A stretch of DNA of 64,000 bases from Talinum fruticosum (lineage: Eukaryota; Streptophyta; Magnoliopsida; Caryophyllales; Talinaceae). The stretch covers positions 1,430,001 to 1,494,000 of the forward strand of contig JAITYX010000087.1 in the NCBI GenBank assembly GCA_021018815.1, written 5' to 3'. Shown here piece by piece: positions 35,215 through 48,360 of this stretch. The notes under the pieces were generated by a model, which did no database searches, was not told the origin of the DNA, and was given only the letters and a program-made list of their open reading frames with translations. How positions within the stretch are numbered: position 1 is the stretch's first letter; the number at the start of each line of letters is the position of its first letter. The position numbers were made by a program, and so were the translations under genes.

Positions 35215-38200
35215 TTACGTTGATCTCATCGAGGCCTGTCGTCTAAGAGGTATGCCCTCGGAATCATCATATCCGTTTTCTCCATGTTTACTCATTTTCA
35301 CAGGCAAAGAACTGGACAAACCTGCAGTGAACTCCCAAATTTAAAATGCAATAAAGCTTGTGATCTCACATCAGTCCAGAAAGAAACAACGAGGTATATC
35401 CAAGGAGAGGGGCGGGCTGGAGTGGGGGCGGGGCTGGAGTGGGGGTGGGGGTGGGGGTGGGGGCATTTGACAGGACTAATATCCTCAGAAGACAAGTATG
35501 GATAACTCGTGCTATCATTGGTCTTGTGAGGGATAGGGGTCCTCTGCAAAGTTTTGCAGACATAACAGTGTTACCTGATGAGCAGAGTATTATATCAGAA
35601 AATCTATGCAGGAGAAAATAGGCCTAGCAGTTGGGACTCATGGGATTTTGATCGTTGACAACTTGACATGTTGATAACATACAAACATGAAAGGAAGGCG
35701 AAGCAGCTAACTATACCAAAAGTTAGGCTACAGCCTTCCCTGACTTATGTTTCTTTCTCTTCTCTATACGCATTTGTGTTTTGTTTTTTATAAGAGACAC
35801 TATACAAACCAAACAGAACCCAAAATTTTTAAAAAGAAAGAATGACCTATGACAAGTATAAATAAATAAATAAATATCTAAACTGATAAACAAACCAAAG
35901 TATATTCAAAACGCTGGGGCAGGGGGTGGGGGTGTACTTCCTTGGAACCATGAAGATAATTGAATAAATAAGTTCTTTTCGTCTATGCTTTGTACTTATT
36001 TTTAGCTCAGGATTACGAGAAGGTTTTAGTTGAAAGTTTTACATTAGCGCCTAGGGGTGTTCCTTAGTGATCTCATAAAGTACTCTCCAGCAGCAAAATA
36101 CGTGAGAGATACTGATCTAAGCATGCAAACTAAGCCTAGGTTGGAGCTAACAGGGCTCAAACCAGCAGAACAAAGTGTAAATTATCCCAAAATGTTGGAT
36201 GACTATTTTCCTACACAGTGAACTCCAAGCTGAGGTGGTTAAAGGAATTGAAGCCCCAAGGCGAACAATACTCCCCTATGTCCCACGAAGGGGCTAGGGG
36301 GCAGGTTGTTCAGAGTTGCAATGAAATGGAATCAGCAGCGTAAGTCGCCGGCAATTTTTGCATTGGGGCACCAGGTACAAGGGCCCCAATGGTTCTGTTA
36401 GGTGAAAACAAGGACTATAGTCCTTGTATATCAGATGCCCCTTGCCCCCATGAAATCGCCCTAAGGGTGGAATCTCAAATGGAAAAAATTGCAAGTAGAG
36501 GGGGTAGAAGCAATATAAAGTCACTCATATATTCATATGCATGAGATTACTATTACTCATCAAGAAATATGGGAATCATATTCAATTCCTGATATTGTAC
36601 ATTCAATTCTACTTATGAAGAGCTGACATCAAGGGCACGGATTCATATAAACGGAGAGGAATGGGCTAATTAAACCCATACCTGAAAGTTGAGAATGAAA
36701 TCTCTTGGTAGATGATTTCAGATTGAAAAAACCATAAACAATTTTGTTCCCATACATACCTAAACCAAAAAGGATGAACCAAACAGCCCCTAAGCTTGTC
36801 CTACTAACCTTTTTTTAGTCATTATGATTGCCCTAATCTTTACTAATAGAAGTAGTTTAAAATTGACAATATTAAGGTTCAATTAATCTAAATTATGAAT
36901 GAAAAGTTTCTGAATTAAATGGTATATCATAATTAATATTGCATATAGAACAAGTTAACCAGGCAATCATAACAGAACATTGGGAGTTGAAATTATGAAA
37001 AGATTACATGCCCAAACAAGCTGGATGATGAATACAACCAAAGAATTAGTTTCTAGAGGGAAAAAAGTAAAAGAAGGATACTAACAAATAAAAACTTTAA
37101 CAAATTTATGCTCACGGACCCCCAACAACCAAGACCACCACCAACCCCAAGCATAGATGCCCTGAGGTTAGCTCTAGGGAATAGGGATATCAAGATGTAT
37201 GCACCCTCACCTCAGACAAGACTATATATAGACCTGATAAATAAAATTAACCCAAACCGAACGGGTTAACCTGAACGACCCGAAACCCGACTCGAACCAA
37301 CTGATATAGCTCATCAACCAATTTTGACAGAAACCCAAAAAGGAACCGATCTGAAATTGAACCGGCCTGAAACTTAATTGAACCGATTTTGACTCGAACT
37401 TGAAATGACCTGAACCAAGTCAGATCCGGACAGATTCAGACCTAAACCGATTCAGACTCAAACTGATTCAATCCGATGTGAAATGATCTTTAACCCGAAT
37501 TGATCCGAACCGAAAACAAGCTTCACCCGACCCAATTCTAACCCAACCAGTTCAAATCCAACATATATTTACACAATTTTTGATATTTTATTATATTTTG
37601 TAGTTTATTTATATTTTATAATTTATCCAAAGAAATTAGTACTTAACAAATTACTGATTGCACAATTAATATACCGACTACCACATATCACACAATTGTC
37701 CAACCAATTATGACAACCAAATACAAATTTTTCAATAAGATATTAGTTTTTGGATCATATTAGTTTAAATTGACTAAATTAATTTGGCCTTATTTTAAAT
37801 TTAGTGTCAAATTTAGGTCTAAATCAGTTGAATTAATTCTGAGTAAATTTGGATCAATTCACTTAAGTCTTATTTCTCGCGGTCTCACAACATCCATTTT
37901 CTACAATATATATGAATAAATTTGAGTTGGTTCATATGACATATTGAAGTATCAATTCAAATTTGTCCAAATTAATTCAAGTCATGGATTAATTTTATAG
38001 TCTTATCTCTTGCAATTTTCCGTTTTGGCCCATGTAAAACTAAAAGTCCTTTTAAGACATTATACATAAATGGATTGAATTAAAAATCTAAGCCGACCTA
38101 AAAGTAACCTGACCGATTTACTTGGCCTGAAATTGACTAGAAACATAACCGAAAACTACCCGAACCAAAATTGACCTGACGCATACACAAACCGACCTCA

Positions 38201-41200
38201 ATGAGCTTGACCCAAATGAGCTTCACCTGAAGTTAACGTAATCCAAACTCAATCCGAACCTGATCCAAAGGAGATTTTTCCGAAGTTGACCGATCCGAGC
38301 TTAACCCGAACCGAACGACCCGATGGCCATGTGTACAAAACATCAAAAAAAGAAGGAAAAAACAATATGACTCTTGCAAGGGTGGCAGCACAAGTCCAAA
38401 AGCATACCGTCAGATAAGTCCTTTGTCTTGTGAAGGAGGAAAGTTCCCGAGAGGATAGTCACAAAACCACACATTTCAGTCACTATCTGTGTTGGATTCT
38501 GCCTGTCCCAATCCTGCACATAAATAGATTGTTTGAAGAGTATAACATCAGACAATATGCAGGAAGCCAACAAATACATAAAAGTAAGGGAGCAAATGAA
38601 CATGATTCTTTTTTAGCCATCAAATTATTCAGTATGAAATCATAGTAAACACGGGTAACACATCTTCTGTCAAAAAGGTCAAGTCTGCAACAAGGAATGT
38701 GGGTGCTGCAGTACTGCCAGAGTATCTATGGAAACATGAGAAGCTCCATGCATCATCACTATTGGAGCCAATTTCTATATTTTAAAGCTATCATTTGACA
38801 ATATTGATTTATAAATAAGCTCGAGCCCCTAATTAGATCTCCTTTCTCTGCGTTGCTTAGCTGGCAACCATATTCAGCTCTCTGGCTAGCATGCTATAAC
38901 ACAGTCCCCATCACTTATCCTAACTGATGAACCTTTGAGGCATTTTCTGGCGCAAAATCACAGATAAATTCCACAGAACACAGTACTCACTATTTAACTT
39001 CAACAGGCATACTCATACATAAGTTCAACAATATTGCTTCATAGTATGGTTTAAATAAAAATCCATGAACATATTTAGTACCTTAAACATGATCACGCTA
39101 GCCAGTATCGTGAATGATGTGAACATGACATAATATATTGGAGATACAACAGCTGTGTTAAATGTGTCAAGCGCCTGCAGGGTTTCCAAAGAATACAACA
39201 TACAAGGCATCAATTAAAGAAACAAGGAAAAACAGCAGTGGCAATGCCGTTGTATTATTAGAATTTGCACAAAAACAAATGCAAACACATAGAAGACAAC
39301 ATTTTATTCCAGAAGATAGCAATCTTTAGCATAGAAGCTTTATCCAACGAATGATTACCAAAGGAAGATTGCTTCACAGCTCATTGTAACATTTGCTGGA
39401 AGGAAACACTGTCAAGCCAAAAGAGACAGTGCACTATCTGTGTATTCCGTTCAGTAGAAGGTTACACGTAGGTATTGATAGTCAAGCCTGATTCGTTTGC
39501 TTCAGTGCAAGTGTCTAGGTACTGCTCAAACCAAAAAAAGAGTTCTTTGCACATATTATTCTAACAACAGTGTAAACAACTGTCACTCAAGATAAGAAGG
39601 GAATGGTTTGTCCAGACAAGGCTATAAAATTCAATCTCAGACGCTACAAATACTCCAAAATTAAAAAGTTTCAAAGGAAGCTGCAAAATGACGACGAGGG
39701 AGCTTCATGACAACCAGGATCCCAAGATGCCATTTGGTTTAAGCCTCAAAATGTCTCAAAATGTGCAAATATTTATAAATAGACCTCAAGATATTTCAAA
39801 AAGATAAAAGAACTGAAAGAAGGTTTAAGCCCTCTCAGCCCCTCCATCAAAAACTCCAACCCACATCACACCATCCTCCCCAGCCCCAACTTGCCAGCCA
39901 CAGCAACAAATCTCAATCACCATTGAGATCTCCTCATCCTGCGCCTTGTTTTATTTTATGTTGGACAACATGAAGGGATCCCATTTGCAAGAATTAAGAG
40001 TATAACAAAGATCACACTCACCATAACTGTGTTGGTGATGTGAAGATAAGGTTACTAATCAAATGGATTTGTATGGGCCATTAGTGGATTTGGAACATAT
40101 TTCATCACTAAATTTACAAACAAAGAAATAATTTGTGAAGATGGCTGCCAAAGAGTAGACTATTGGCAAGCAGTTAAACGACGGGGTAAGAACAAAAATA
40201 TCATCCTATATTTTTTGAAAAATCTATTGACAGTATATAGATAATAATTTGAAACGGACAAGTGATCTTGTTGAAAGTTCTTCCAATTCCTTAGTGTTAA
40301 AGTATCATATGTTCATATTTCATGGCTACCATTGCTAGAGCTTCCAAGACATTTAAATACAGCAAGCACCAGGCTTAACCTCGGCAAAGGATAAAGGAAA
40401 AGGCTCAACTCACACCATCCACTTCTGGACCCCTCTAGGATCAATTAATTAATAAAGAGCAAGAGAAAGCTTAGAGGATTAGTTGGTTAATAATAGGACT
40501 TGGATAATGGTGTGCCAGGAAAAGGTAGGGAATGGATGATGATGATGATGGTCTTGAGAATGATGATCTCAAGGAGCTCTAGTTGACACCTCGATAAATT
40601 CAATAATGTGTACCATTCTTTATGTTTTCCTCCCCAGACTTATGCTTGTTTCTTGTTTTTGAGAATCCTAAGTATGTTTTTCTAGTAATTATGTTGTTAT
40701 GTCACTGTATCCATGGATTCAAAATGTGGCCGTTCTGCGACGAAATGACCGCATCAAAAAGGTTTTCAAGAGGAGTGAACAGCGTTTTCACCTTGCAACA
40801 ACCGCGAAATGAAATGTGATCGCCAGCTTGCCGCATTAGATCAATTTTGCCGTATCGCGATCCAAGCACTCTTTTCATGCAATAATCTAGCTTATTTGCA
40901 CAGTAGTAGCACAAATTTCATAGTATGAATTGTTGCCCTAGTACAATAGCGATAGAAGATTGAAGTCGGAGCACTTCGCTAGGGCCTCAATCACAAGTTT
41001 CCCTACTGTAGACAAGCATGAATAATAAGTGCAGTGGATATAAACATGGAGGAATGAGGCAGTCCATTAGATCAGTCGTATTTAGATTTAAGGACAATTC
41101 TAACGGATAATACTTTCACAAAAGCAGGTGCAATCCCACCATCTTGTTCAAAGCAGAGACAAACGAGCAGGCACATATTGCCCCCACCCCCTAAAAAAAC

Positions 41201-44200
41201 CCAAAGCACACACATATATATGCACAAGTAGGATAAAGAAAGAGAATATTCACATCACATTACCTTATTCAAGTAGTTCATTTGGGTAACCACACAAGCA
41301 GCTACAATCATAGTGAAGGCCCATGTTTGAGGATATATAAGCTGATTCATTCCAGAAAGAGTCAACTTCAAAGCAATTCCCAAAGCTTTAACACTCATGA
41401 CCTGTCAGAACACCTGTTTCAGGCATTTTCTTCTATATAGACAACCGTTGATTATTTAAGTGAATCATGCACCATATACTTACCGACAATGAGCCCACTA
41501 ACGAACATACTCCAATATAAGCCATAATATGTGTCTGTCCATATTCAGGAATAAAATGGAAGATAATCACAAATACCACAGTCATGACAATAGCAGCATA
41601 AAAAGAAACCCTGCAGGATGGAACTCTATTTGTCAAGCTCATGAATGCAAAATCAAACCACAGATATGTAAGATTTTAGAACTAAGCGAAAATTCGAGGT
41701 TCAGCATCAAAAGCAAGCAAAATTACCGGGTTCTGTAGCCAGGTCCCATACTTCTGTCACAGATTCAATCTCACGTTCTGGAGGAGCATGCAAAACGATT
41801 GTAGTTGAACCAACAACACACAACACACAACCAAGCATCCCAAATATATGTAGCTTCTCATTTAAAATTATATGTGCAAGAACAGCACTGCATCAGAACA
41901 CCCTCAGCAGTTAAAGCATGGCCAATCAGATTAAAAACCCAAAAGATGAACCATGGAAAATGATATGTACATACCTTATAATGATGCTTAGTGCCCCAAG
42001 AGGAGTGACTAAAATGGCAGGTGCAAAAGCATATGCAGCAAAATTAGCAATTTCTCCAACAACCACTGTTAATAATAAGAAAGGTGCTTCAGAATGTACA
42101 TTTCAGCATAGTTTATTCAAGAGGGGGAGTTCTGATGAGTGAAATCAATATGCGTAAAGAAGGTGATGAGAATTCCTACAATCTTCAAGATAACCACCCA
42201 AAATTTATTAGAAAAAGGGTCTGTGCATCAGAGAGACATCGTTAAGTCCAGGAAAAGCGCCGAAGCATAATACCAAAGAGCGATCGCAAAGACAACTCTC
42301 TGATACCAAAGATCCTCACCGTCCTCTCCTACTACGACATTCAATAAGCAAGAAGGCACACCTCTAAATATTTTTCTTTTTTCATGGCTCCAAAACCAAT
42401 TATAGCTCACATGGAGAATCACCAACAGAGACTTCAACAAATCCTTTCCACACTGACAACCTGGAGCACTCTATAGACCAACATTGTCACTCAGATACAC
42501 TGCTATATTAATGCATCACAAGCACACTTCGGAAACGTACTCTGTACAGCCTTTGAGTCTGCATGGTGTCATTAGCATTGAATTTGTCCAACATCGTCAC
42601 TCAAACAAAAACATTGCCCCCTTTGGGACTGTGAACTCTTAACAGAACTCAACACAAGGACGATTGAGCATCTGCCGAGTTGTATAACTGCACATACAAG
42701 GAATTACAGGAAAAGACCAGTGAGCTCCCTGAATTCCCAATAGGGCTCCTTCTGACTCGAAACTTACAAAAAATAGAGCACCCATCTTTACCAGACGATC
42801 TGAAATTGAAGCATTTTACGGATGTTCTTCATGGACATTAACTTTATCAATTCCATTCTCAGTTAACTCCTCGCGGAGCGGTGGAGGGTGGGGGTTATAT
42901 GTCCTGAAATCAGGTTCTGCTCCTAAATATAGAATTTTTTGTGCTGATGGTCCACCATACTGTTTACAAAAGTGGTCCAACCCTACAGGATAGCTTCCCC
43001 CACACCCACCAAAAAGAAATTAAAAAAAAAAAAAACTAACTTAAGGCATGCCGTGTAAGAGTACCTTAGTTTTCCATCATAATTATAAGAATTTAATGCT
43101 TGTGTCCGTCATTTTGATACAATGTATAGCAACCCACACCAAATTTTTTTAAACAAGCATTTTCCTTGAACTGAAGCAAACCAATGACTATAATGTGATA
43201 TTTGGTTGTTTTAATGTAACGGCAACATAACACAATCAACCTTATAATGCACTCATGATTACATAGTTTTTGGTAATCATAACTAGAAGGTAGTTTTTTA
43301 TTGCGATACTCTCGTACATCCACACAAGGTAATGGAAACACAATTACAAATTTGTTTCCATTACAAGATTGATTACATCCAACCAAACATGACTAAGGGT
43401 GGCAGGCCCACGAAACTCTCACCCCTCCAGGCTTCATTCGAATAAAAAAATTATTACAGCAGAATTCGTAAACTCTAACGCAAGAACAGTAAGGAATCAT
43501 GTTGATCATTTGCATTCTAAGGTTATTAAATGCTCCCGGAGAATCAAGAACCTTACGTGTCAGCTATCAAGAAGACAAGGACACTTAACTTTGTTGACAA
43601 ATAGTTTTCTTCTCACATGAGAGCCAAACCACCATATGTCTTGAGCATGTGAGCTTAAACTTTTGCACAAGACACAGTCATGCCAGATTCTCATAGTGAA
43701 GCAACTGGTTTTTAAAACGCATAAGTTCAGAAAATGACAAGACAAGCTGCTTAGAAACAAAACAACAGGAAATCAAGTTTTGCGCAATCACTCTAGGAAA
43801 AGCATCCCTCATAAAGACGCAAATATTAGATGGTCAACTGCTGTCAACAATGGAGTAGAAGTATTAAGGAATACTTTATTTTAAAAAAAAAAAAAAAAAA
43901 AGACCAAGAGACTCACTTGTAATCATGCCTATCCACCACAACGGCTCATATAAATAAGAATAACCTCCAACACCTGCATAAAGTGCTCAAACTGATTATT
44001 TTCACAAAGCAGTGCATTTTCAAAAGTTATGAAAATTGAAATGTCAGAATTCAGGACATTTATACATGGACTGGACTTGTCAGAAAAGCTCCAGAAATTC
44101 ATACAGCAAGTAAACTCTAGCTGTACCATCCTGTGCCATGCCAACCACTATGGAACAAAAAATTATTTATGCCATGCCAACTATTCCTCTGAAATGAGCC

Positions 44201-45273
44201 AGCACATAATATTTCAGGAAATATAAGCATCCTTTCTGCACAGTTTGGCTAATTTATAATGTAATGATTGGTTGCTGTCAAATGCCAGTTGTAGGAGTCC
44301 TTTATGATGAACATTTTCTCACTCTAAAATTATATGTATCTACTGCAGAACGACCCATTCAATTACAGGAGGACTCTCATTCAATTAAAGTGAACACACA
44401 ACCTATTCTAGTGAGTAGTACACGATACCACAAAAGGTTTACTCTTAGTATGAAGCTCACAAGTCACAACACGGAATCTTAGCAAGATTCTTTGATTATC
44501 AATGGATGAACGTTGATATAAACAAGACACATCAACCAAGTAAGCGTTAGCCTAGTGGAAACACTCCACACTCCCATCATCTCCACTATGATTCGAATCT
44601 TGGTGGAGATAATGAGTGTAAGAATTTGGGATGTGTAGTGGGTTTTCACCTAGGCTTTAAGCCCAATTGGATTTACCCTCAGATAGTGCTCAATTGGATT
44701 TACCCTTGAAATAAGGCCCAATTAACTAGTGCACGCTTACCATTGTTAAAAAACAAAAAAAAACAAAAAAACAAGACACATCAAAACACAAACCCTCTAA
44801 ATGCATCAACCAAAAGATTACACCGCCAACTGCCTCTAGGCAAACTCCAATGGGCCATTTCCAAAAAAAAAAAAAGGATCAATTATTAAATCTGACTCCG
44901 ATGGCTATTTTAAAGCCCCCAATTCAAAAACAAACGCGACATAGGCTTAGAATCACGTAATGTTTATCTTCACCAAAATTTCGATCAAATTGAAAAGCAA
45001 CCATAGTTAAAGCAAATGCTCATAAACATTCGAATATTTCTCGAAGTGCAACAAATATTCACCAGGGATAACCTGATCCCAACTCAAAAACCGAAGGCAA
45101 AGAAGATAATTACCTGCCCTAATACCAGTAGCCCCAGCCTTTTTCAACCCCTTCTTCTTAACAATGAAACTCGCACCAATGAAAAAACTGGACGAAATAG
45201 CAAGAACCAAGCCCTTGATATTATCCGAGGACATCCCCTTGTACGACTCACTATTATCCGATGACGACTCCAT
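35215..45273 (-). CDS. NIPA-type magnesium transporter, nine exons, one-base frame break
   Basis: The exons are 45273-45114, 43973-43917, 42065-41975, 41887-41727, 41610-41484, 41401-41264, 39174-39082, 38513-38408 and 35321-35215, all with GT-AG introns. The product would be about 346 residues with around nine membrane spans. Family hallmarks are [20 protein letters not shown] near the start, [71 protein letters not shown], and the conserved tail GIPLRRQ. Plant NIPA proteins are predicted Mg2+ transporters of plasma or endosomal membranes. Summed exons give 1040 bp, one short of a multiple of three. The break is in exon 5, where a run of five A (41600-41604, T on the sense strand) should be six. 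The ATG at 45273 is chosen because the frame upstream lacks another ATG. A TATA motif lies at 45648-45656 and a GA-rich leader between. Confidence 0.93.
35418..35466 (+). repeat. G-rich (GGGGGT)n tract in NIPA intron 8
   Basis: The plus strand carries GGGGCGGGG followed by repeated GTGGGGGTGGGGG runs, able to form a G-quadruplex. In the NIPA transcript it reads as a C-rich tract about 100 nt upstream of the last exon. Confidence 0.85.
37240..38335. repeat. Degenerate AACCCGAAC-type repeat block in NIPA intron 8
   Basis: Both ends (37245-37560 and 38090-38325) are built from variants of CCCGAACCGA and TGACCTGA, around an AT-rich middle. This resembles hAT-like nonautonomous elements with motif-rich ends, such as the one at 28777, but no convincing terminal repeat or 8-bp duplication is visible. 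The remaining introns (35467-37239, 39175-41263 and 42066-43916) show nothing recognisable. Confidence 0.5.
44536..44769 (+). mobile_element. tRNA-derived SINE in NIPA intron 1
   Basis: The element starts with a pol III A box (TAGCCTAGTGG) and a B box (GATTCGAATC) about 30 bp later. It has an unrelated body and ends in an A-rich tail. It is flanked by a perfect 15-bp duplication AACAAGACACATCAA (44521-44535 and 44770-44784). It is antisense to NIPA. Confidence 0.93.
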
Positions 45274-45639
45274 AGAAGCAAACACTAAGCTCAATCAAAA
45301 GAACGTCCCACCACCACAGCAACAGAAAATGTGAAGCCGCAACGTAATTCCTCGCTTCTATAAATGTAGCATCAGCATAAATGCTCCAAATTCGGCACTT
45401 TCTCACTTTAACTCAATTCAAAACCCAGAAAATTGATTGAGAGCAGCACCGACGATCACAGAGATCTATCGGCGGCCGAGGAGAGCGAATTCGGTCGTAT
45501 AGAGAGAGATAGAGAGAGACAGGAGCACAGCTACGACCTATGAGTGGAGCTCGAAAGATAGCAGAGAGAGAGGGTGGAAGGAAACGACGGCAGTAGATGT
45601 GATGTGATTATGGCTGACAGATTTCAGACGGAAAGGAAG

Positions 45640-45660
45640 TCCACGGCATATATACCTTAC
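45640..45660 (-). promoter_or_regulatory. Probable NIPA TATA box
   Basis: The minus strand reads GTATATATG at 45648-45656, about 380 bp upstream of the ATG. A GA-rich leader (45495-45575) lies between them. Confidence 0.5.
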
Positions 45661-46304
45661 TGAGTGTTCGGACTAATCTATCTAGAATTGTCAAAAATAT
45701 CATCTCCTCCTGACTTAATTATTAAGTGCAAAAATATCAATGTAGTAAAATTTACCTGCCGTAACAGATAAAAATTCATGGAACCGGTCAAAATTCATTT
45801 TCTTAACTGTTTATTGCTATTAAACTGCCTCAATCTCTCTCTTCCATCGTTTTGAATGAAATCATTGAGAAACATCGTCATTTACATACATACACACTTT
45901 TTCTCTACTCTCGCCATTTTCTCTGAGTCTCTCTCTATGTTGATTGTAATTGCAATTTCAAACCCTAAATGGTTGTGATATCAAGGAAAAACTTGAGGTG
46001 ATCATATGCGAGACAAGGGAGGGGATATATAGAAACTGCGATCAACAAGTAAGGTAAGTTTTTAGGGGTTTTTTTAAAATTATGACAAGTTGGTGTTCGA
46101 ATTATGAGATGTTGGTGTTACAATTACCTTGTATAATGTTGATACTAAGGGAAATATTTCTAAAATAGTAGTTTAAAATTGTTAAATGTTTAAAAGTTAG
46201 TATTTTGGGGGTGGAGAAGGTGTAATGCTCTATTTGGGTATGAAGTTGATCTTTTATGGACGTTTATCATTATTTTTTTACTTGATTATGTTTGTAAATT
46301 TCAG

Positions 46305-46910
46305 AATGAGTGGTTTGGGAAATTGTAAGGTGCATATTTTCTAAGGGGAATTTGAAAGAGTTTCACACTTAGTATGTAGTGAGTATGAGATGGATGAGAT
46401 ACAATGTGATCCCGACTTATTGAATGTTGACGATGTCAAACAAAATGTGGTAAACTTGGGTTATACTCGTAGAGAGAATAAAAACAATTTACTTCGCAAG
46501 CCTAGATTAGCTTTTGAAGATAGTTTGGAAGCAATAGAGAGCGATGATGAGATAAGGGAGTTGAGTGATCTGTGTGAGAAAAATGATTTTATCTCGCTTA
46601 TATGTTGACCACAATGATAATGCAATAGATAGAGGTGAAGAAAGTGAACAGGAGATTGATGATGGAGTAGGGTCCGAGGATGTTAAAGTAGGGTCGGATG
46701 ATGATGATCTATGGTTAGAGGATGATGATGTTGATAATTCGGATGTTGAGGAGAATGAACTAAAAGAGGTTAGGGAAAAGAGAAAGAAAATAAAAGAGGA
46801 ACTAGGTATTGAGAGACAGGGTGGCGAGTGATGCTAAAACAGATGAGGAAGAAGTAAGTGAGGAAATGTATCATGATTCGGATAATGTAGAGAGTCCAAG
46901 TAGTGAAAGT
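46305..46910 (+). pseudogene. MULE (MuDR-like) transposase, N-terminal part (second copy)
   Basis: After a TTTCAG acceptor the reading begins MSGLGNCKVHIF, followed by the PB1-like domain pieces DEIQCDPDLLNVDDVKQ and VVNLGYTRRENKN. An acidic linker (GSDDDDLWLEDDDVDNSDVE) and ESPSSES follow. It aligns part by part with the minus-strand copy at 15751-16723, including the exon start. The frame shifts at about 46605 and a stop occurs near 46830. The element at 46911 interrupts it, and the reading resumes at 60328. The upstream 45670-46304 is its leader or intron and lies between this gene and NIPA, which are divergently oriented. Confidence 0.75.
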
Positions 46911-47399
46911 GTAACATGCCCGACCCTAAACCACATTGTGTATTTTATTAATTCATTAATTACAAGATTTATATGATTGAGCGCGTGCACTTCAATTCGA
47001 TATTTCATATTTAAATTATTTTTATATACGTGTTATGCAACTCGAGCGACGAAGTGGCCCCGATAAAAATCTCATAATAATGATTATAAATTACACATAT
47101 ATAAATTTTAAAATTTACATGAGATGGTATACGATTACAAGGTCGCTAATATTATATTACAAGTGAACCATTATATTTATAATTTGTAAACATCATAAAT
47201 AAAATAAAGTAAAATTAAAAAGTAACAAAAATAATAAATAAATACATAAATACATAAAAATAAACATAAAAATAAAACAAAAATAATAACAATAAATTAA
47301 CCAGATTTTTCAAGAGAAAAATCCAAAAATTGGATTATCTAGAATTTGTATAAAAAAATTTAAAAAAATTAAAATTTTGGAGATAAATGAAATCGGGAA

Positions 47400-47770
47400 A
47401 GTTCATTCATAAGTTTCCTTCCTCTCGCTCCTCCCGTTCCCCCGCCTTCCTCGTCCTCCCCTACTTCTCCCTCTTTGCGGGCGCCCTCCTCCGACCACCG
47501 GTGTGAGCGATGCCGCCGGAGGACCGAGCACCGGCCTTCTTTCTCCCTCCCTTCTCTCTCTGTCGCGCTCGCTACCTCCCTCTCTCTCTCTTACCGCGTC
47601 TGCTCCCCGCCTCCCGATTCCTCTGCCGCGGTTCACTTAGCAGCCAACCCCAGCCGCAGCGGCCGTCGGGGTTAGTCGCCGCCTCGCCGGTGATTACCGG
47701 TGCAGCCGCCGTCTACCACCACCCCTGCTCGTCCTCCTTGACTTCTCCTCTCCGAATTTAAAGGTAAAAC
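47400..47770 (+). other. GC-rich leader-like island within the solo-LTR-like element
   Basis: A sharp shift from AT-rich sequence to CT/GC-rich sequence (CCGCCGG, CTCCTCCG) ends with a plausible donor AAAGGTAAAAC at 47759-47769 and a telo-box ACTAAACCCTAAA. It resembles a transcribed LTR leader with an intron or a captured gene 5' end. The overlapping open frames are in all directions and low in complexity. Confidence 0.4.
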
Positions 47771-48360
47771 ACTAAACCCTAAATTATCAAGTTTCTTATT
47801 TATTTAGGCAATTGTAATTGCAAATTGAAGTATATGATTTAGAAGTATGTGTTGAGTGAATTTGAGGATCAATTTCGGAAAATTTGAATTGGTGTGGGTG
47901 ATTGAGTTGTGGCATTTGATGGATTGATTGTATATGAATGTGAATAAATGTGATTCTTTTTGGGAAATTATAATTTAGTGAATGAGATTAGGGATGTTTT
48001 GTTATATAATTGAGTAATTTGTTGGATTTTGATATTTTGGGAATGATTATACTTGCTCAAACGAAGGGCGAGTGTATGTAGAGGCTGAACTAGCTAATGT
48101 GTAATTGCAGAGGTGTGAGAAAATAGTTCGACTATTAAGCATACCTAATTGTGGTTGTGAATGTGAATTCTGTTGAGGAAATAATGCTTAAGCCCTTAAA
48201 ATGGTGTATGTATGAATTTTGGGCAATTCGGCAAATTGTGAAACCTTCCTATGGAAAGGCATATGACGGATTAATTAATTACTTAACTATGGGTTTTGAA
48301 TGCGGGGAAGGGAGAAGTAAGGGATAAATTAGGAATAAGTGATTGTTTATGTTTATATAT

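Noticed and set aside
35366..35563. Alternative last NIPA exon near 35550
   Set aside because: An acceptor exists but the frame stops after a few residues. The exon at 35215-35321 keeps frame and encodes the conserved GIPLRRQ tail.
47403..47761. Arg/Gly- and Ser/Pro-rich open frames in the GC-rich island
   Set aside because: They overlap on both strands and in several frames, as expected from GC-rich low-complexity sequence.
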